A stretch of 64,000 bases of DNA from Lucinisca nassula (taxonomy: Eukaryota; Mollusca; Bivalvia; Lucinida; Lucinidae): positions 111,509,245 to 111,573,244 of the forward strand of contig OY757017.1 of NCBI GenBank assembly GCA_963580285.1. Reading direction: 5' to 3'. Below are positions 45,481 through 57,017 of the stretch, in pieces. The notes under the pieces were generated by a model. The model was not told the DNA's origin. It was given only the letters and a program-made list of their open reading frames with translations, and made no database searches. The translations under genes and the position numbers were made by a program. Numbering within the stretch: the stretch's first letter is position 1; each line of letters starts with the position of its first letter.

Positions 45481-45900
45481 TTTGTTTCTGATTTTTAAAG
45501 GTTATTTTTCTATGCTAATTATTGACCCAGACAAAGGTTTTGGGTGTTGGTTAGAACTGCCTCAATGACAACCCTCATTTTCCCTATATAAAATGGGGTT
45601 TACAGGGGGTGTTCAGTGTGCAGACTTGTAAATGTAATGTATGAGCAATAAAAACGTCATGCTCATCTGAGCTGCGCATAAAAACATCACATAAACAAGT
45701 CTGTGAAATGAACACCCCATAAACCCTACTGTATACAGAGAAAACTGTGGTTTACGGGGGTATACATAATTCTTATTTCTGCTCTAAGGCATAGGTTGAG
45801 GGTGCTCGTTAGAACCGGTTCTAACGAGCACCCTCAACCTATGTTTGCAAATCAAATAAGACAAATGCCACGGATTTTCACCAGAAAAGTTGCCATTTTG
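45481..45900. mobile_element. Palindromic MITE, compound
   Basis: Half copy at 45520-45625 and a copy with a shortened core 'gctcgttagaaccggttcta' (45807-45826), bracketed by 'aggttgagggt'/'accctcaacctatg'. Confidence 0.65.
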
Positions 45901-46194
45901 AGATGGGGAAAAAAAAACCTATATCGAACGGTTGTGTTCAGTATTTTAAGGTAGGGGAGATCTGTTGCTAATCGTACCATTTTCAGTTTGTCTTTCGGAG
46001 GTAAACCGCAAGGTAATTAAAAACACTTTTCAGAAACCAAACCGAAAATGTGGTTTCACACACAACACTTTTATGATATTAATTAATTGGTATTGATAAA
46101 TGTAATCCAGGTAAAGGGTATTAATAACAGCGCTATTCTTGTCATTGTGACATCAGTGTGTTATATGTAAAATTTACACTGGATACATGTGTTA

Positions 46195-46262
46195 GGTTAT
46201 GCAAACAGTGTAAACCCAGATCATACGCCACAAAATGCGGCGTCCGATCAGGGCCTGCACTG
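46195..46262. repeat. GATCAGACGC-type hairpin
   Basis: 'gtgtaaacccagatcatacg' versus 'cgtccgatcagggcctgcac'. Confidence 0.6.
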
Positions 46263-46439
46263 ATGTTTTATACGATTCATGCGTGACTCTAAGTAAGTAA
46301 GAGTTACTTATTGAACGACCCTCGTAGTACAGGAACACAGGACCATTTTCCTAGCTTACTCTCAGAGATAATCGATCCATCTCTGCTGTCAGAACTTTAA
46401 TTATAATGAGTATCTCATACCGCTGTAAGACAACGGTAG

Positions 46440-46612
46440 TATTTTGGTTTGTTTTTGCTTTAAGCACATATTGTGAGTGCTCGTTAGAACTTCATTGAGG
46501 CGGTTCTAACGAGTACCCACAATCTACATTTGTGAGCAAAACTAGGGACAATTGCTCGTATCTGTTCAACCCCATATACTACGCTATATAAAGCGGGGGT
46601 TTCATTATACGT
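46440..46612. mobile_element. Palindromic MITE, partly deleted core
   Basis: 'gtgctcgttagaacttcatt' + 'gaggcggttctaacgagtac' (46477-46516), then 'tatataaagcgggggtttca'. Confidence 0.7.
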
Positions 46613-46613
46613 G

Positions 46614-47013
46614 TGTTTGTTTGTTTGATTTGAGGTTTAACGTCCCCGTCAACACTGTACGAGTGTAGGTCATTTTGGAGACGTTGCTTCCAATTTTGTG
46701 GGACTTTTACCTGGCACTTGGATTTGAGGTTTAACGTCCCCCTCAACACTGTACGAGTATAGGTCATTTTGGAGACGTTGCTTCCAATTTTGTGGGACTT
46801 TTACCTGGCACTTGGATGAAATGACATCTCAAGCCATGTCGCCCATTGAAACCAATAGGGTTTATAAGCATGGACGGTCCGACTCCCACCACTTTGCCTG
46901 GGGAGTCTTAGATCCTCTAGGCGGTTTACCAGTACTCGTGTGCAGTGGGTTTCAGCTCTGTGTGGAAACATCATGCAGTCCATCTATTATTTCAAGCACC
47001 GATGGGCGGGGCC
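46614..47013 (-). mobile_element. SINE-A with duplicated tail segment
   Basis: Ordinary head and body, but the 3' segment of about 100 bp is present twice in tandem (46627-46720, 46721-46817), both with the private variant 'gtacgag'. Confidence 0.8.
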
Positions 47014-47231
47014 CATTCATTACACGTACATATTTTAGTATCCAGCATGAAAACACGCATATATAATTTTGACCCTCTTAAATCCCACTTTTATATCGTA
47101 AAACTGGGATTTGAAGGGGTTTGGGTGGGGGAAGAGAAAATGAAATTTGCTGCTTTCCCAGGTTCGTACGTTTTATTGTTGTTGTTTTTTTTCTTTCCTT
47201 CTTTTCCCAACTGACCTTACATAGTTAAGTC
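47014..47231. mobile_element. Palindromic MITE outer arm
   Basis: 'gaaaacacgcatatataatt' (47048-47067) and 'aaactgggatttgaaggggt' repeat the outer arm of the family without the core. Confidence 0.55.
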
Positions 47232-47690
47232 ATCACGAAAACACGTCTATATAATTTTGACCCCTTTGAACCCCACTTTATAAAGTAAAACTGTGGTTTA
47301 CAAGGATAACCCTTATTTTACTTGTTTCTGCCCTAAAATATAGATTGTGGTTCTCGTTAGAACCGCCTCATTGAGGCGGTTCTAACGAATACCCACAATC
47401 TATATTTTGAGCAGAAATAAAATATCAATCGATGCGGTTTTAACGAGTACCCACAATCTATATTTTGAACATAAATAAATAAAATATCAATCGATGCGGT
47501 TTTAACGAGTACCCACAATCTATATTTTGAACAGAAATAAGAAAAATATCAATCGGTGCGGTTTTAACGAGTACCCACAACCTCTATTTTGCGCAGATAT
47601 AAAAAAAAATATCAAAATTTTTCTTCTTAAAATTCACCTTTTCGGCGATAAAATTTGCAATGTATTTGTATAGGCGTGTTTTCGTAATGC
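47232..47690. mobile_element. Palindromic MITE, full length with internal expansion
   Basis: Ends ACGAAAACACGTCTATA (47236-47252) and TATAGGCGTGTTTTCGT (47669-47685). One full hairpin (47353-47392) is followed by three further half-units of about 60-65 bp ('cggttttaacgagtaccca'), a local tandem expansion of one arm. Confidence 0.8.
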
Positions 47691-47774
47691 TACGCCAGGA
47701 ATCGGAAATGGCCGAATCCAAGGCGTCGCCCAGTAGACGTCAAATTCAAACTAGCACAACGTGTCTTTGCTGCA

Positions 47775-47900
47775 TTCAATTCTTGCTTATTTCTGCTCAA
47801 AAACTTAGATTCTGGGTACTCTTTAGAAACGCCTCACCGAGGCGATTCTAACAAGCAGCCACAACCTATGTTTGGGCAGAAATATGAAAGATATCAGAAT
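47775..47900. mobile_element. Palindromic MITE fragment
   Basis: 'ctctttagaaacgcctcacc' + 'gaggcgattctaacaagcag'. Confidence 0.6.
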
Positions 47901-48111
47901 TTTTCATCCGATTTGTTTTGTGGTAAAATATTCGGGTGAGACTAAAACGCTGAATTATTGGCTGAATTCAGCGTCCAGCTGATCAGCTTAAGGGGACTAA
48001 AACGCTGAACTGCTGATAAGCTGAATTTTTTTTATTACCCTATTTAGGTTAAATTTTATTTAAGAATGTGCATAAAATCTAGAAAAATAATTTCATTTGG
48101 TTATAGGAAAC

Positions 48112-48178
48112 ACATCTATCTATCTATCTATCTGTCTCTTTCTCTCTCTCTCCTCTCTGTCTCTCTCTCTCTCTGAGG

Positions 48179-48275
<97 letters not shown>
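48112..48275. repeat. TCTA/TC microsatellites
   Basis: CT-rich 48136-48175, then about 24 CTAT units (48178-48275). Confidence 0.97.
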
Positions 48276-48299
48276 GTCCGTCCTTCCATCCGGCCGTGT

Positions 48300-48552
48300 T
48301 TGTCTTTCGACCCCCGCCACCCCGGCCATGGGAAATTGAAGAATGTATGTGCTGCTCAGAGCTGAAACCAACCGCGCATGAGTACTGGTAAACCGCTTAG
48401 ATGTTATAAGCATGCACAGGAAAAGTGATGCCAGTTGGGTTGCAGGGCTTGTGATGTCATTTCATCTCAAGTCCCACAAAATTGGTAGCAACCTTTCCAA
48501 ACTGACCTATACAGTGTTGACAGGGACGTTAAACCTAAAAACAAACAACCAA
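48300..48552 (+). mobile_element. SINE-A, plus sense, diverged
   Basis: 'cagagctgaaaccaaccgcg', 'gtactggtaaaccgcttag', tail 'gggacgttaaacctaaaaa'. Confidence 0.75.
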
Positions 48553-48993
48553 ATCGTCTTTACCTTTACATTATTTGTCCCTTCAAAAATGAAGGGAGGG
48601 TGGATGAAAGGGTAGATGAAAGGACAAACGTGTCTTTGATGTAACAAAGATCTAACACTGATTTAATTAAAGGAAGCACTGAAATCCAATGATTAAATTA
48701 TATAATTAATCAGCCACAATTTAATTGCCAATTAGTCCCAATTACAATTAATCCCAAATACTGGGTTTAGTGGATTACTGGAGAAACCAATATGTACTTT
48801 AATTTTAATTAATTATGTTATGCATGACCGAAATGACCAATAAGTGACGTAGTTTCATTTGTAACTTTTGTAGCTTATATCTATATTTATTTGACAAACT
48901 TGCATCACTACAATTTTTATGACTGTGTTATAATTTTGCTAAATTTGGATTTGATCAATGAGATATTAAATTAGTGTTATATGTGCTTTAGTG
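48553..48993. other. Upstream region of the SGNH gene
   Basis: A+T-rich, no repeats recognised. A plausible acceptor 'tatatgtgctttag' ends at 48990, so the exon below may be internal rather than first. No clear promoter. Confidence 0.4.
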
Positions 48994-49140
48994 ATGGCGT
49001 TAATAATAGGTCATAGCCAAGTGAAATATTTCAGTAACTATGTGCAGGATAGATCAACTAAATGTTTGTGCTTTTCTGGGTGTAAAGTTGAGGATTTACT
49101 GACATTTCCTGCGGTTGTTGATGCTATTCCGACGGTTTCT
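48994..49140 (+). CDS. SGNH-hydrolase-like protein, exon 1 of 3
   Basis: Exons 48994-49140, 50046-50152 and 55362-55728 join in frame to 206 residues. Exon 1 (49 codons) starts at ATG 48994 and holds block I 'IIGHSQVKYF' with the nucleophile-type Ser8. The donor is gtaagt at 49141. The SGNH/GDSL fold covers esterases, acetylhydrolases and similar enzymes; here block I Ser, block III 'HCGINN' (His54-Asn59, with Asn where GxND has Asp) and the closing Asp159/His162 pair 'RDGLHLS' are all present, so catalysis is possible; substrate unknown. The usual domain is about 180-200 residues, so it is near complete. No signal peptide or membrane segment, suggesting a cytosolic or nuclear protein. The acceptor-like 'ctttag' at 48985-48990 means Met1 could be internal to a larger protein. 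Many such SGNH genes in bivalves belong to repeat-associated families. Confidence 0.7.
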
Positions 49141-50045
49141 GTAAGTATATTTTAATATTCCAAAACAATATATATATATAAACTTTGTGACATCGATATT
49201 CGATTGACATTGAATTTCGATAACCGGTAGCTTGATATCGATTAACTAAGGCGTTGAGTGGTTATTGGAATGTTAGTTGGCATCGATAATCACATATTAT
49301 AGGATTTCAATACACGGTAGCCTGATAATCGATTATCGAAGGTGTTGAGTGGTTATTGGCATGTCATTTGTTATATTCTTAGATAAGTAAGAATAGGCAT
49401 TGCATCCCGCCAATTTACCATTATGCATTTAAATTCCTTAAATCCCACTGTAATACAGGTAAACTGGGGTTTACAGGGTATGCATTATTTTACGTATTTT
49501 TTGCTCACAAAAATTGTACCGCCACGGGTATACATTATTTTATATATTGTTGCTCGCAAATTGATTTTGGGTATTTATTAGCACCGCCTCGCTGAGGCTG
49601 ATCGAGTTCCCACAATCTTATAAATTATTGGTGCACAGCTGAACAGACTGTGCTGCCCGGGTACACGCAATGGCCTGACAAAGAATTTCATAAGAAAACA
49701 CCGAAAAGCTAAGCAGTCCACTTAATTGTGGTGACCAGATTTTTAAAATCAACTTTACACAATATGATCTCGATTAGTATGAAATCTTAATATGAGTCTG
49801 AGCATGCTTTCGACCCTACCACTTTTTATGTGGTTATCTGTGTAGTTTATACAGTAAAGCTGGAGTTTGCAGGGGTCTACATTATTTTTAGTATCAAACA
49901 TATAGGTTATGGGTACTCGTTAGAACCGCCCCATGCTTCTATCGAGTGCCCACAAGCCTTCCTCGTGTTTTCGTTATGGACAGTCTATGACATTTGTCAC
50001 GTTATTGCTTGAAGAAGTTTAAGTTTGTGGTTTTATGTTTTCCAG

Positions 50046-50152
50046 GTTGTGGCTGTCCATTGTGGAATCAACAATCTTCCACGCGATTCGTGTTATGACG
50101 TTTTAGTGAAGTATGAGTACCTATATGAAGGAATCAAGAAATTGAACCCACG
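50046..50152 (+). CDS. SGNH-hydrolase-like protein, exon 2
   Basis: 107 nt, phase 0 to phase 2. Acceptor 'ttttatgttttccag' ends at 50045; donor gtaagt at 50153. Encodes 'VVAVHCGINNLPRDSCYDVL' and 'LYEGIKKLNP', i.e. block III of the SGNH fold. Confidence 0.75.
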
Positions 50153-50479
50153 GTAAGTAAATATACATACCTTCACATACTTTCATGCATTACGATAACA
50201 AGACGTTTTGTTTGTTTGGATTGAGGGTGCACGTCCCCGTCAACACTATGTATAGGTCATTTTGGAAACGTTGCATCAAATTTTGTGGGACTGTTTTTTC
50301 CCTACATTGAGATCAAACGATATGTTTATTTGGTTTTATATTTGTTTGATTTAAGGTTTAACATCCTCGTCAACACTAAATATGTCATTTGTTGTGGCTG
50401 CTTGTTATAATCGCCTGAGGTGAGGCAATTCTTAACAATACCCACAATATATACTTCTGATATGAAATACGGAGTTTTA

Positions 50480-53400
50480 TCCCTAAATGATCTTTGTTAC
50501 AAATTTGCTTAATAGAAATATGCTGTGGGTACTTGTTAAGAGCTGCACCATCAAGGCGATTCTAACAAATACCCACAACGTAGTCGGCCCCCGCCCATCT
50601 GGGTTTAAATAAATAAATGGGCTGCATGATGCTGCCACGCAGAACTGAATCAGACTGACTTATTTAACAAAATATAGATTGTGGACGCTAGAAAGAACCA
50701 CTTTGATGAGGTGGTACTAACCCATTTAGTACCATAAACCCCAAAACGAGTACCCTGGCAGAACGCGGAGTCTGATCAGGGCCTACACTGTTTGCAAAAA
50801 GTTCAGCCATTTTCCAAATAGATTTTGAAGAAAGCACAACCTACACCGCTAAATTTTGAAATGAACTCCTGCTATATAAAGGGAGGGAGATTCCATTCGG
50901 TACAAAAAGGGCTAATAAGTATCCACAATCTTTGTTTCTGAACAAAACTAAGTAAAATACTTAATACGGTATTATGATTAAATCTCCGTAAAGCCCGATT
51001 GGTCTCCATACAGAGTTGGGAAAGTGTGTTCTACAAGTAGTGTCTCATTTTAGGAGACCACTTTTTGAGTTGTCAAAGTGGTCTTTAAGACCACTTTTGA
51101 TCAGTCCAAAAGGTGGTCTTCAGAAAGGAATTTAACTGTATTCAGACTGTTTTCTACAAGAGCATACACTTGTTTGTATGCTTAACATCCCACATTATTT
51201 GGCAATGCAGCACTCAAAAATAGCATTGTCCTTTGTGTTAATTCCATTAAGTATGAAAGTGTGCGGTGGCCGCGAGGTAAATGAAGCGGCAATTCACACC
51301 TTTAAGTAGGACAACAGTAGTCAATCCTATCATTTAGATAAGCGTGTGTACTTAAGTGTTGTTATTATAAGAATATGACACACAGTAGTTAACCCATTTT
51401 GTATCAAATGGAACGGTCCTCCATATATATAGCAGGTGTCCATTCCAACATTAAGGGGTGTAAGGTCATTTTTTCTTCTTCAAACTTCATTAGGAAAATG
51501 GCTGAACTTTTAACAAACAGTGTAGGCCCTGATCAGACGCTGCATTCTGCGGCGTCTGATCTGGGCCTGCACTGTTACAAGGGTACCCGTTTTGGGTTTC
51601 TGGTACTAAAAGGGTTAATAGAATCTATTAGAATAGTTTGTATGTACTCAGTTTGCTTGTTTGATTTATGGTTTTGAAGAAAGCACAACCTGCTATATAA
51701 AGGGAGGGAGATTCCATTCGGTACAAAAAGGGCTAATAAGTATCCACAATCTTTGTTTCTGAACAAAACTAAGTAAAATACTTAATACGGTATTATGATT
51801 AAATCTCTGTAAAGGCCGATTGGTCTCCATACAGAGTTGGGAAAGGGTGTTCTACAAGTAGTGTCTCATTTTAGGAGACCACTTTTTGAGTTGTCAAAGT
51901 GGTCTTTAAGACCACTTTTGATCAGTCCAAAAGGTGGTCTTCAGAAAGGAATTTAACTGTATTAGCATTGTCCTTTATGTGTTAATTCCATTAAGTATGA
52001 AAGTGTGCGGTGGCCGCGAGGTAAATGAAGCGGCAATTCACACCTTTAAGTAGGACAACAGTAGTCAATCCTATCATTTAGATAAGCGTGTGTACTTAAG
52101 TGTTGTTATTATAAGAATATGACACACAGTAGTTAACCCATTTTGTATCAAATGGAACGGTCCTCCATATATATAGCAGGTGTCCATTCCAAAATTAAGG
52201 GGTGTAAGGTCATTTTTTCTTCTTCAAACTTCATTAGGAAAATGGCTGAACTTTTAACAAACAGTGTAGGCCCTGATCAGACGCTGCATTCTGCGGCGTC
52301 TGATCTGGGCCTGCACTGTTGCCAGGGTACCCGTTTTAGGGTTTCTGGTACAAAAAGGGAGCAAGGAGCAAATTCTTTCCCTAAATGATCTTTGTTACAA
52401 ATTTGCTTAATAGAAATATGCTGTGGGTACTTGTTAAGAGCTGCACCATCAAGGCGATTCTAACAAATACCCACAACGTAGTCGGCCCCCGCCCATCTGG
52501 GTTTAAATAAATAAATGGGCTGCATGATGCTGCCACGCAGAACTGAATCAGACTGACTTATTTAACAAAATATAGATTGTGGACGCTAGAAAGAACCACT
52601 TTGATGAGGTGGTACTAACCCATTTAGTACCATAAACCCCAAAACGAGTACCCTGGCAGAACGCGGAGTCTGATCAGGGCCTACACTGTTTGCAAAAAGT
52701 TCAGCCATTTTCCAAATAGATTTTGAAGAAAGCACAACCTACACCGCTAAATTTTGAAATGAACTCCTGCTATATAAAGGGAGGGAGATTCCATTCGGTA
52801 CAAAAAGGGCTAATAAGTATCCACAATCTTTGTTTCTGAACAAAACTAAGTAAAATACTTAATACGGTATTATGATTAAATCTCCGTAAAGCCCGATTGG
52901 TCTCCATACAGAGTTGGGAAAGTGTGTTCTACAAGTAGTGTCTCATTTTAGGAGACCACTTTTTGAGTTGTCAAAGTGGTCTTTAAGACCACTTTTGATC
53001 AGTCCAAAAGGTGGTCTTCAGAAAGGAATTTAACTGTATTCAGACTGTTTTCTACAAGAGCATACACTTGTTTGTATGCTTAACATCCCACATTATTTGG
53101 CAATGCAGCACTCAAAAATAGCATTGTCCTTTGTGTTAATTCCATTAAGTATGAAAGTGTGCGGTGGCCGCGAGGTAAATGAAGCGGCAATTCACACCTT
53201 TAAGTAGGACAACAGTAGTCAATCCTATCATTTAGATAAGCGTGTGTACTTAAGTGTTGTTATTATAAGAATATGACACACAGTAGTTAACCCATTTTGT
53301 ATCAAATGGAACGGTCCTCCATATATATAGCAGGTGTCCATTCCAACATTAAGGGGTGTAAGGTCATTTTTTCTTCTTCAAACTTCATTAGGAAAATGGC

Positions 53401-54275
53401 TGAACTTTTAACAAACAGTGTAGGCCCTGATCAGACGCTGCATTCTGCGGCGTCTGATCTGGGCCTGCACTGTTACAAGGGTACCCGTTTTGGGTTTCTG
53501 GTACTAAAAGGGTTAATAGAATCTATTAGAATAGTTTGTATGTACTCAGTTTGCTTGTTTGATTTATGGTTTTGAAGAAAGCACAACCTGCTATATAAAG
53601 GGAGGGAGATTCCATTCGGTACAAAAAGGGCTAATAAGTATCCACAATCTTTGTTTCTGAACAAAACTAAGTAAAATACTTAATACGGTATTATGATTAA
53701 ATGTCTGTAAAGGCCGATTGGTCTCCATACAGAGTTGGGAAAGGGTGTTCTACAAGTAGTGTCTCATTTTAGGAGACCACTTTTTGAGTTGTCAAAGTGG
53801 TCTTTAAGACCACTTTTGATCAGTCCAAAAGGTGGTCTTCAGAAAGGAATTTAACTGTATTAGCATTGTCCTTTATGTGTTAATTCCATTAAGTATGAAA
53901 GTGTGCGGTGGCCGCGAGGTAAATGAAGCGGCAATTCACACCTTTAAGTAGGACAACAGTAGTCAATCCTATCATTTAGATAAGCGTGTGTACTTAAGTG
54001 TTGTTATTATAAGAATATGACACACAGTAGTTAACCCATTTTGTATCAAATGGAACGGTCCTCCATATATATAGCAGGTGTCCATTCCAAAATTAAGGGG
54101 TGTAAGGTCATTTTTTCTTCTTCAAACTTCATTAGGAAAATGGCTGAACTTTTAACAAACAGTGTAGGCCCTGATCAGACGCTGCATTCTGCGGCGTCTG
54201 ATCTGGGCCTGCACTGTTACAAGGGTACCCGTTTTGGGTTTCTGGTACTAAAAGGGTTAATAGAATCTATTAGAA
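50480..54275. repeat. 1898-bp tandem duplication
   Basis: 50480-52320 recurs at 52378-54218 with very few differences (for example near 51803 versus 53701). Five related blocks of 700-850 bp make up 50822-55110. Each carries a GTGGTCTT hairpin, a MITE with ends TTAACCCATTTTGTA / TACTAAAAGGGTTAA, and a 'ctgatcagacgctgcattct' hairpin. The repeated frame starting MYQMERSS (51399, 52143, 53297, 54041, 54876) is a translation of that MITE. Confidence 0.85.
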
Positions 54276-55084
54276 TAGTTTGTATGTACTCAGTTTGCTT
54301 GTTTGATTTATGGTTTTGAAGAAAGCACAACCTGACACCGCTAAATTTTGAAATGAACTCCTGCTATATAAAGGGAGGGAGATTCCATTCGGTACAAAAA
54401 GGGCTAATAAGTATCCACAATCTTTGTTTCTGAACAAAACTAAGTAAAATACTTAATACGGTATTATGATTAAATCTCCGTAAAGCCCGATTGGCCTCCA
54501 TACAGAGTGGGGGATGGGTGTTCTACAAGTAGTGTCTCATTTTAAGAGACCACTTTTTGAGTTGTCAAAGTGGTCTTTAAGACCACTTTTGATCAGTCCA
54601 AAAGGTGGTCTTCAGAAAGGAATTTAACTGTATTCAGACTGTTTGCTACAAGAGCATACACTTGTTTGTATTCTTAAAATCCCACATTATTTGGCAATGC
54701 AGCACTCAAAGATAGCATTGTATGAAAGTGTGCAGTGGCCGCGAGGTAAATGAAGCGGCACGGCAATTCACACCTACAAGTAGGACAACAGTAGTCAATC
54801 CTATCATTTAGATAAGCGTGTGTACTTAAGTGTTTTTTTTTTATAAGAATATGACAAACAGTAAGTTAACCCATTTTGTATCAAATGGAATCGTTCTCCT
54901 TATTTATAGCAGGAGTCCATTCTAAAATTAAGGGGTGTAAGGTCATGTTTTTTTCTTCAAAATTCATTATGAAAATGGCTGAACTTTTAACAAACAGTGT
55001 AGGCCCTGATCAGACGCTGCGTTCTGCGGCGTCTGATCTGGGCCTGCACTGTTGCCAGGGTACCCGTTTTAGGGTTTCTGGTAC

Positions 55085-55280
55085 AAAAAGGGAGCAAGGA
55101 GCAAATTCTTTCCCTTAAAGGGTAGACCCCTTTTTCAGTGGGACAGCTTATAGAAATGCGAATGTCAATAGGGTTAAATTCTTAAAGGAAAGAATTTGCT
55201 CCTAAGGAGCAAATTCTTTCCTTTAAGAGTAGACCCCTTGTTCAGTGGGACAGGGCTTATAGAAATTCGAACGGAAGTCC
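55085..55280. mobile_element. GGAGCAAATTC hairpin MITE
   Basis: A 'aggaaagaatttgctcc' / 'ggagcaaattctttcct' palindrome at 55185-55222 and direct repeats 'cagtgggacag' on both sides. Confidence 0.65.
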
Positions 55281-55361
55281 CGAAAGTTGTCGGAAAAATT
55301 GTGATGTCTAGGATGTTGATCAGAAATAAGAAAATTTATGGTTAACCCTGATTTATTTCAG

Positions 55362-55728
55362 GGCAACTGTTGTCTTCTCAAGCGTACTCCCCAGGGCGAC
55401 GAGTATATTTTCGACGGGCGCGAGTGCAGCAACCATAGATAAAGTGAACGATGAGTCGTGCCGCATAAATCAGGGACTGCGAAAGGTCGCCAGTTTGAAT
55501 TGTTATCCAGACATAGAATTTGTTGACCATGATGTCGAGTTTCAGCCAAATGGAGTTATTCATCGAGAACTATTGAGTAGAGACGGCTTACACTTGAGCT
55601 TCCGAGGAACACAAACAATAGTGCAGCGATTAGAATCTACACTCAAACGTATTCAAATGGATGAGTCAGTCAATTCTCAAGCCATATGTAGTAATGACTT
55701 TCCTAAAATATCAAATAACACGCGATGA
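55362..55728 (+). CDS. SGNH-hydrolase-like protein, exon 3
   Basis: The acceptor cag ends at 55361. Encodes 'ATVVFSSVLPRAT', 'INQGLRKVASL', 'IEFVDHDVEF', then the catalytic Asp/His block 'LLSRDGLHLSFRGT' and 'ESTLKR'. The last about 30 residues do not resemble an SGNH C-terminus, and the stop (55726-55728) lies inside the upstream end of the MULE frame, which is read one frame over. The native end may have been replaced when the MULE sequence became joined. Confidence 0.75.
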
Positions 55729-56881
55729 ATTTGATTCTCTTTTTGAAAAATTAAAAATAAAATGGAGCGAACCAATGGTTGACTATTTTGAGCAGAATAT
55801 ATATGAAACAATCACCAAACACGCGGCGCGATGGATACTTGAAAAAATAGATTTATATAATCCGTACTCAGGCGTAACGAATAATTGTTCCGAAAGTATA
55901 AATGCGAAACTAAAAAGACTTACAGAATGGAAGGAACGCGAGGTCGATAATATAGTTTTATATTTGCATTATATGCAAAGTAATGACGTGGCAGATCTAA
56001 TGAAAAGTTTCTGTGGCGTCGGTGAATGGTCACTTTTACGAAAATATAAATTTGCATTAAAAGACCCTGACACCGTTGTTTTACCCAAACGGGTGTGTCA
56101 CCCGGATAAAATAATTGACATGATAAAGGGTGATATAAAAACACTAGAACTTGAACGCAAAAGTCTTTGCGACTTGCAGGAAGAGGTCAATGAGCAGTCT
56201 GACGATTTTCTTGAAAAGGGAAATATTTCTATTGAAACAGAAGGTAAACCTACATCAATTCCCAAGGAAAAAGTGCCTTCAAACAAACGGAGAGAAGGTC
56301 AAAACTCTTTAGCAATTAAAACCATAGGTGAACACGGAATTACTTTAGTACCAGAAATGGGGTGTTTTCTAGTAAATGGCCACTGTGGTAAAAAATACGC
56401 TGTAACACTGTATCCTAAAGAAACCTGCCAATGCCCATCTACCAGCCGTTGCTATCATATAATAGCAGCAATGCTGGCAATTGGTCAACAACCTGGGCCT
56501 GATAAAAAGCCAATAAATTTAACTAAGTTACGGAAAAATAGTAGAGCTAGGAAAGACAAAAAAGCTGGAACGAAAAGGGGCAGAAAAGGCGACTTAGACG
56601 AAACTATTGTAAATGCTGCACCTGACTCTATTTTAGTCAATAAAAGCGAATTAGATGAAGACATGTCTTTTGCTCTTGAGATGGACGAAAAAATTATTTT
56701 GTCCCATTCAACCCCCAAAATCGTAAACAATGAACCTGATGACACAGAATGCAATACGGATTCAAATCAATCAATCGCCCAGCAAATCAAAACTCCCAAA
56801 ACACCCAAAGTGGTTATAGTATCCCCCGTTCGCACGCCCAAGTCCATTTTGAAAAAATCAAAAAAAAACTCTGGTATTTGA
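55661..56881 (+). CDS. MULE-type transposase C-terminal part with SWIM zinc finger
   Basis: 406 codons from the first ATG; the frame is open from 55634. Residues 15-105 include 'NPYSGVTNNCSESINAKLKR', the segment that follows the catalytic Glu in Mutator-like transposases. Residues 240-272 carry a SWIM zinc finger (Cys256, Cys258, Cys264, His266; 'CQCPSTSRCYH'), the DNA-binding module of MULEs. The tail (290-406) is basic and Ser/Pro-rich with a possible nuclear localisation signal 'TKRGRKG'. The RNase H-like DDE core should lie upstream and is absent, so it cannot transpose as is. It may survive as a relic or a domesticated fragment. The start is uncertain. It ends 16 bp before the protease frame. 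Confidence 0.7.
   Translation: MSQSILKPYVVMTFLKYQITRDEFDSLFEKLKIKWSEPMVDYFEQNIYETITKHAARWILEKIDLYNPYSGVTNNCSESINAKLKRLTEWKEREVDNIVLYLHYMQSNDVADLMKSFCGVGEWSLLRKYKFALKDPDTVVLPKRVCHPDKIIDMIKGDIKTLELERKSLCDLQEEVNEQSDDFLEKGNISIETEGKPTSIPKEKVPSNKRREGQNSLAIKTIGEHGITLVPEMGCFLVNGHCGKKYAVTLYPKETCQCPSTSRCYHIIAAMLAIGQQPGPDKKPINLTKLRKNSRARKDKKAGTKRGRKGDLDETIVNAAPDSILVNKSELDEDMSFALEMDEKIILSHSTPKIVNNEPDDTECNTDSNQSIAQQIKTPKTPKVVIVSPVRTPKSILKKSKKNSGI
56850..56858 (+). other. A9 run at the transposase/protease frame junction
   Basis: Nine A residues just before the transposase stop (56879-56881). A one-base shift here would open the frame of the protease ORF, whose codons are free of stops back to the run. 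Could be a mutation, an assembly error or a slippery site. Confidence 0.5.
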
Positions 56882-57017
56882 TAAGGAGGAGTCACCGATG
56901 TCTAAAAGAATAAAGCTCGAAAGCCCTTCAAATATATGCACTGAATCAGATAAGGAGGAGTCACCTATGTCTAAAAGAATAAAGCTCGAAATCCCTTCAA
57001 ATATATGCACTGAATCA
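56880..57017. repeat. 69-bp direct repeat, two copies
   Basis: 'gataaggaggagtcacc' to 'atatgcactgaatca' is present twice (56880-56948, 56949-57017) with two differences. It duplicates 23 codons, including the start Met, of the protease frame. Confidence 0.9.

Larger units (their letters stand above)
50153..55361 (+). other. Intron 2 of the SGNH gene, repeat-filled
   Basis: 5.2 kb between gtaagt and 'tgatttatttcag'. It contains SINE-A fragments (50206-50318, 50338-50390, 50583-50660, 52483-52555), palindromic MITE fragments, and the tandem array described separately. No coding exons seen inside. Confidence 0.65.

Noticed and set aside
51399..51677. Five near-identical 'MYQMERSS' frames as a gene family
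   Set aside because: Each spans a MITE with inverted ends and a GATCAGACGC hairpin; identity comes from recent duplication, and frames end differently.
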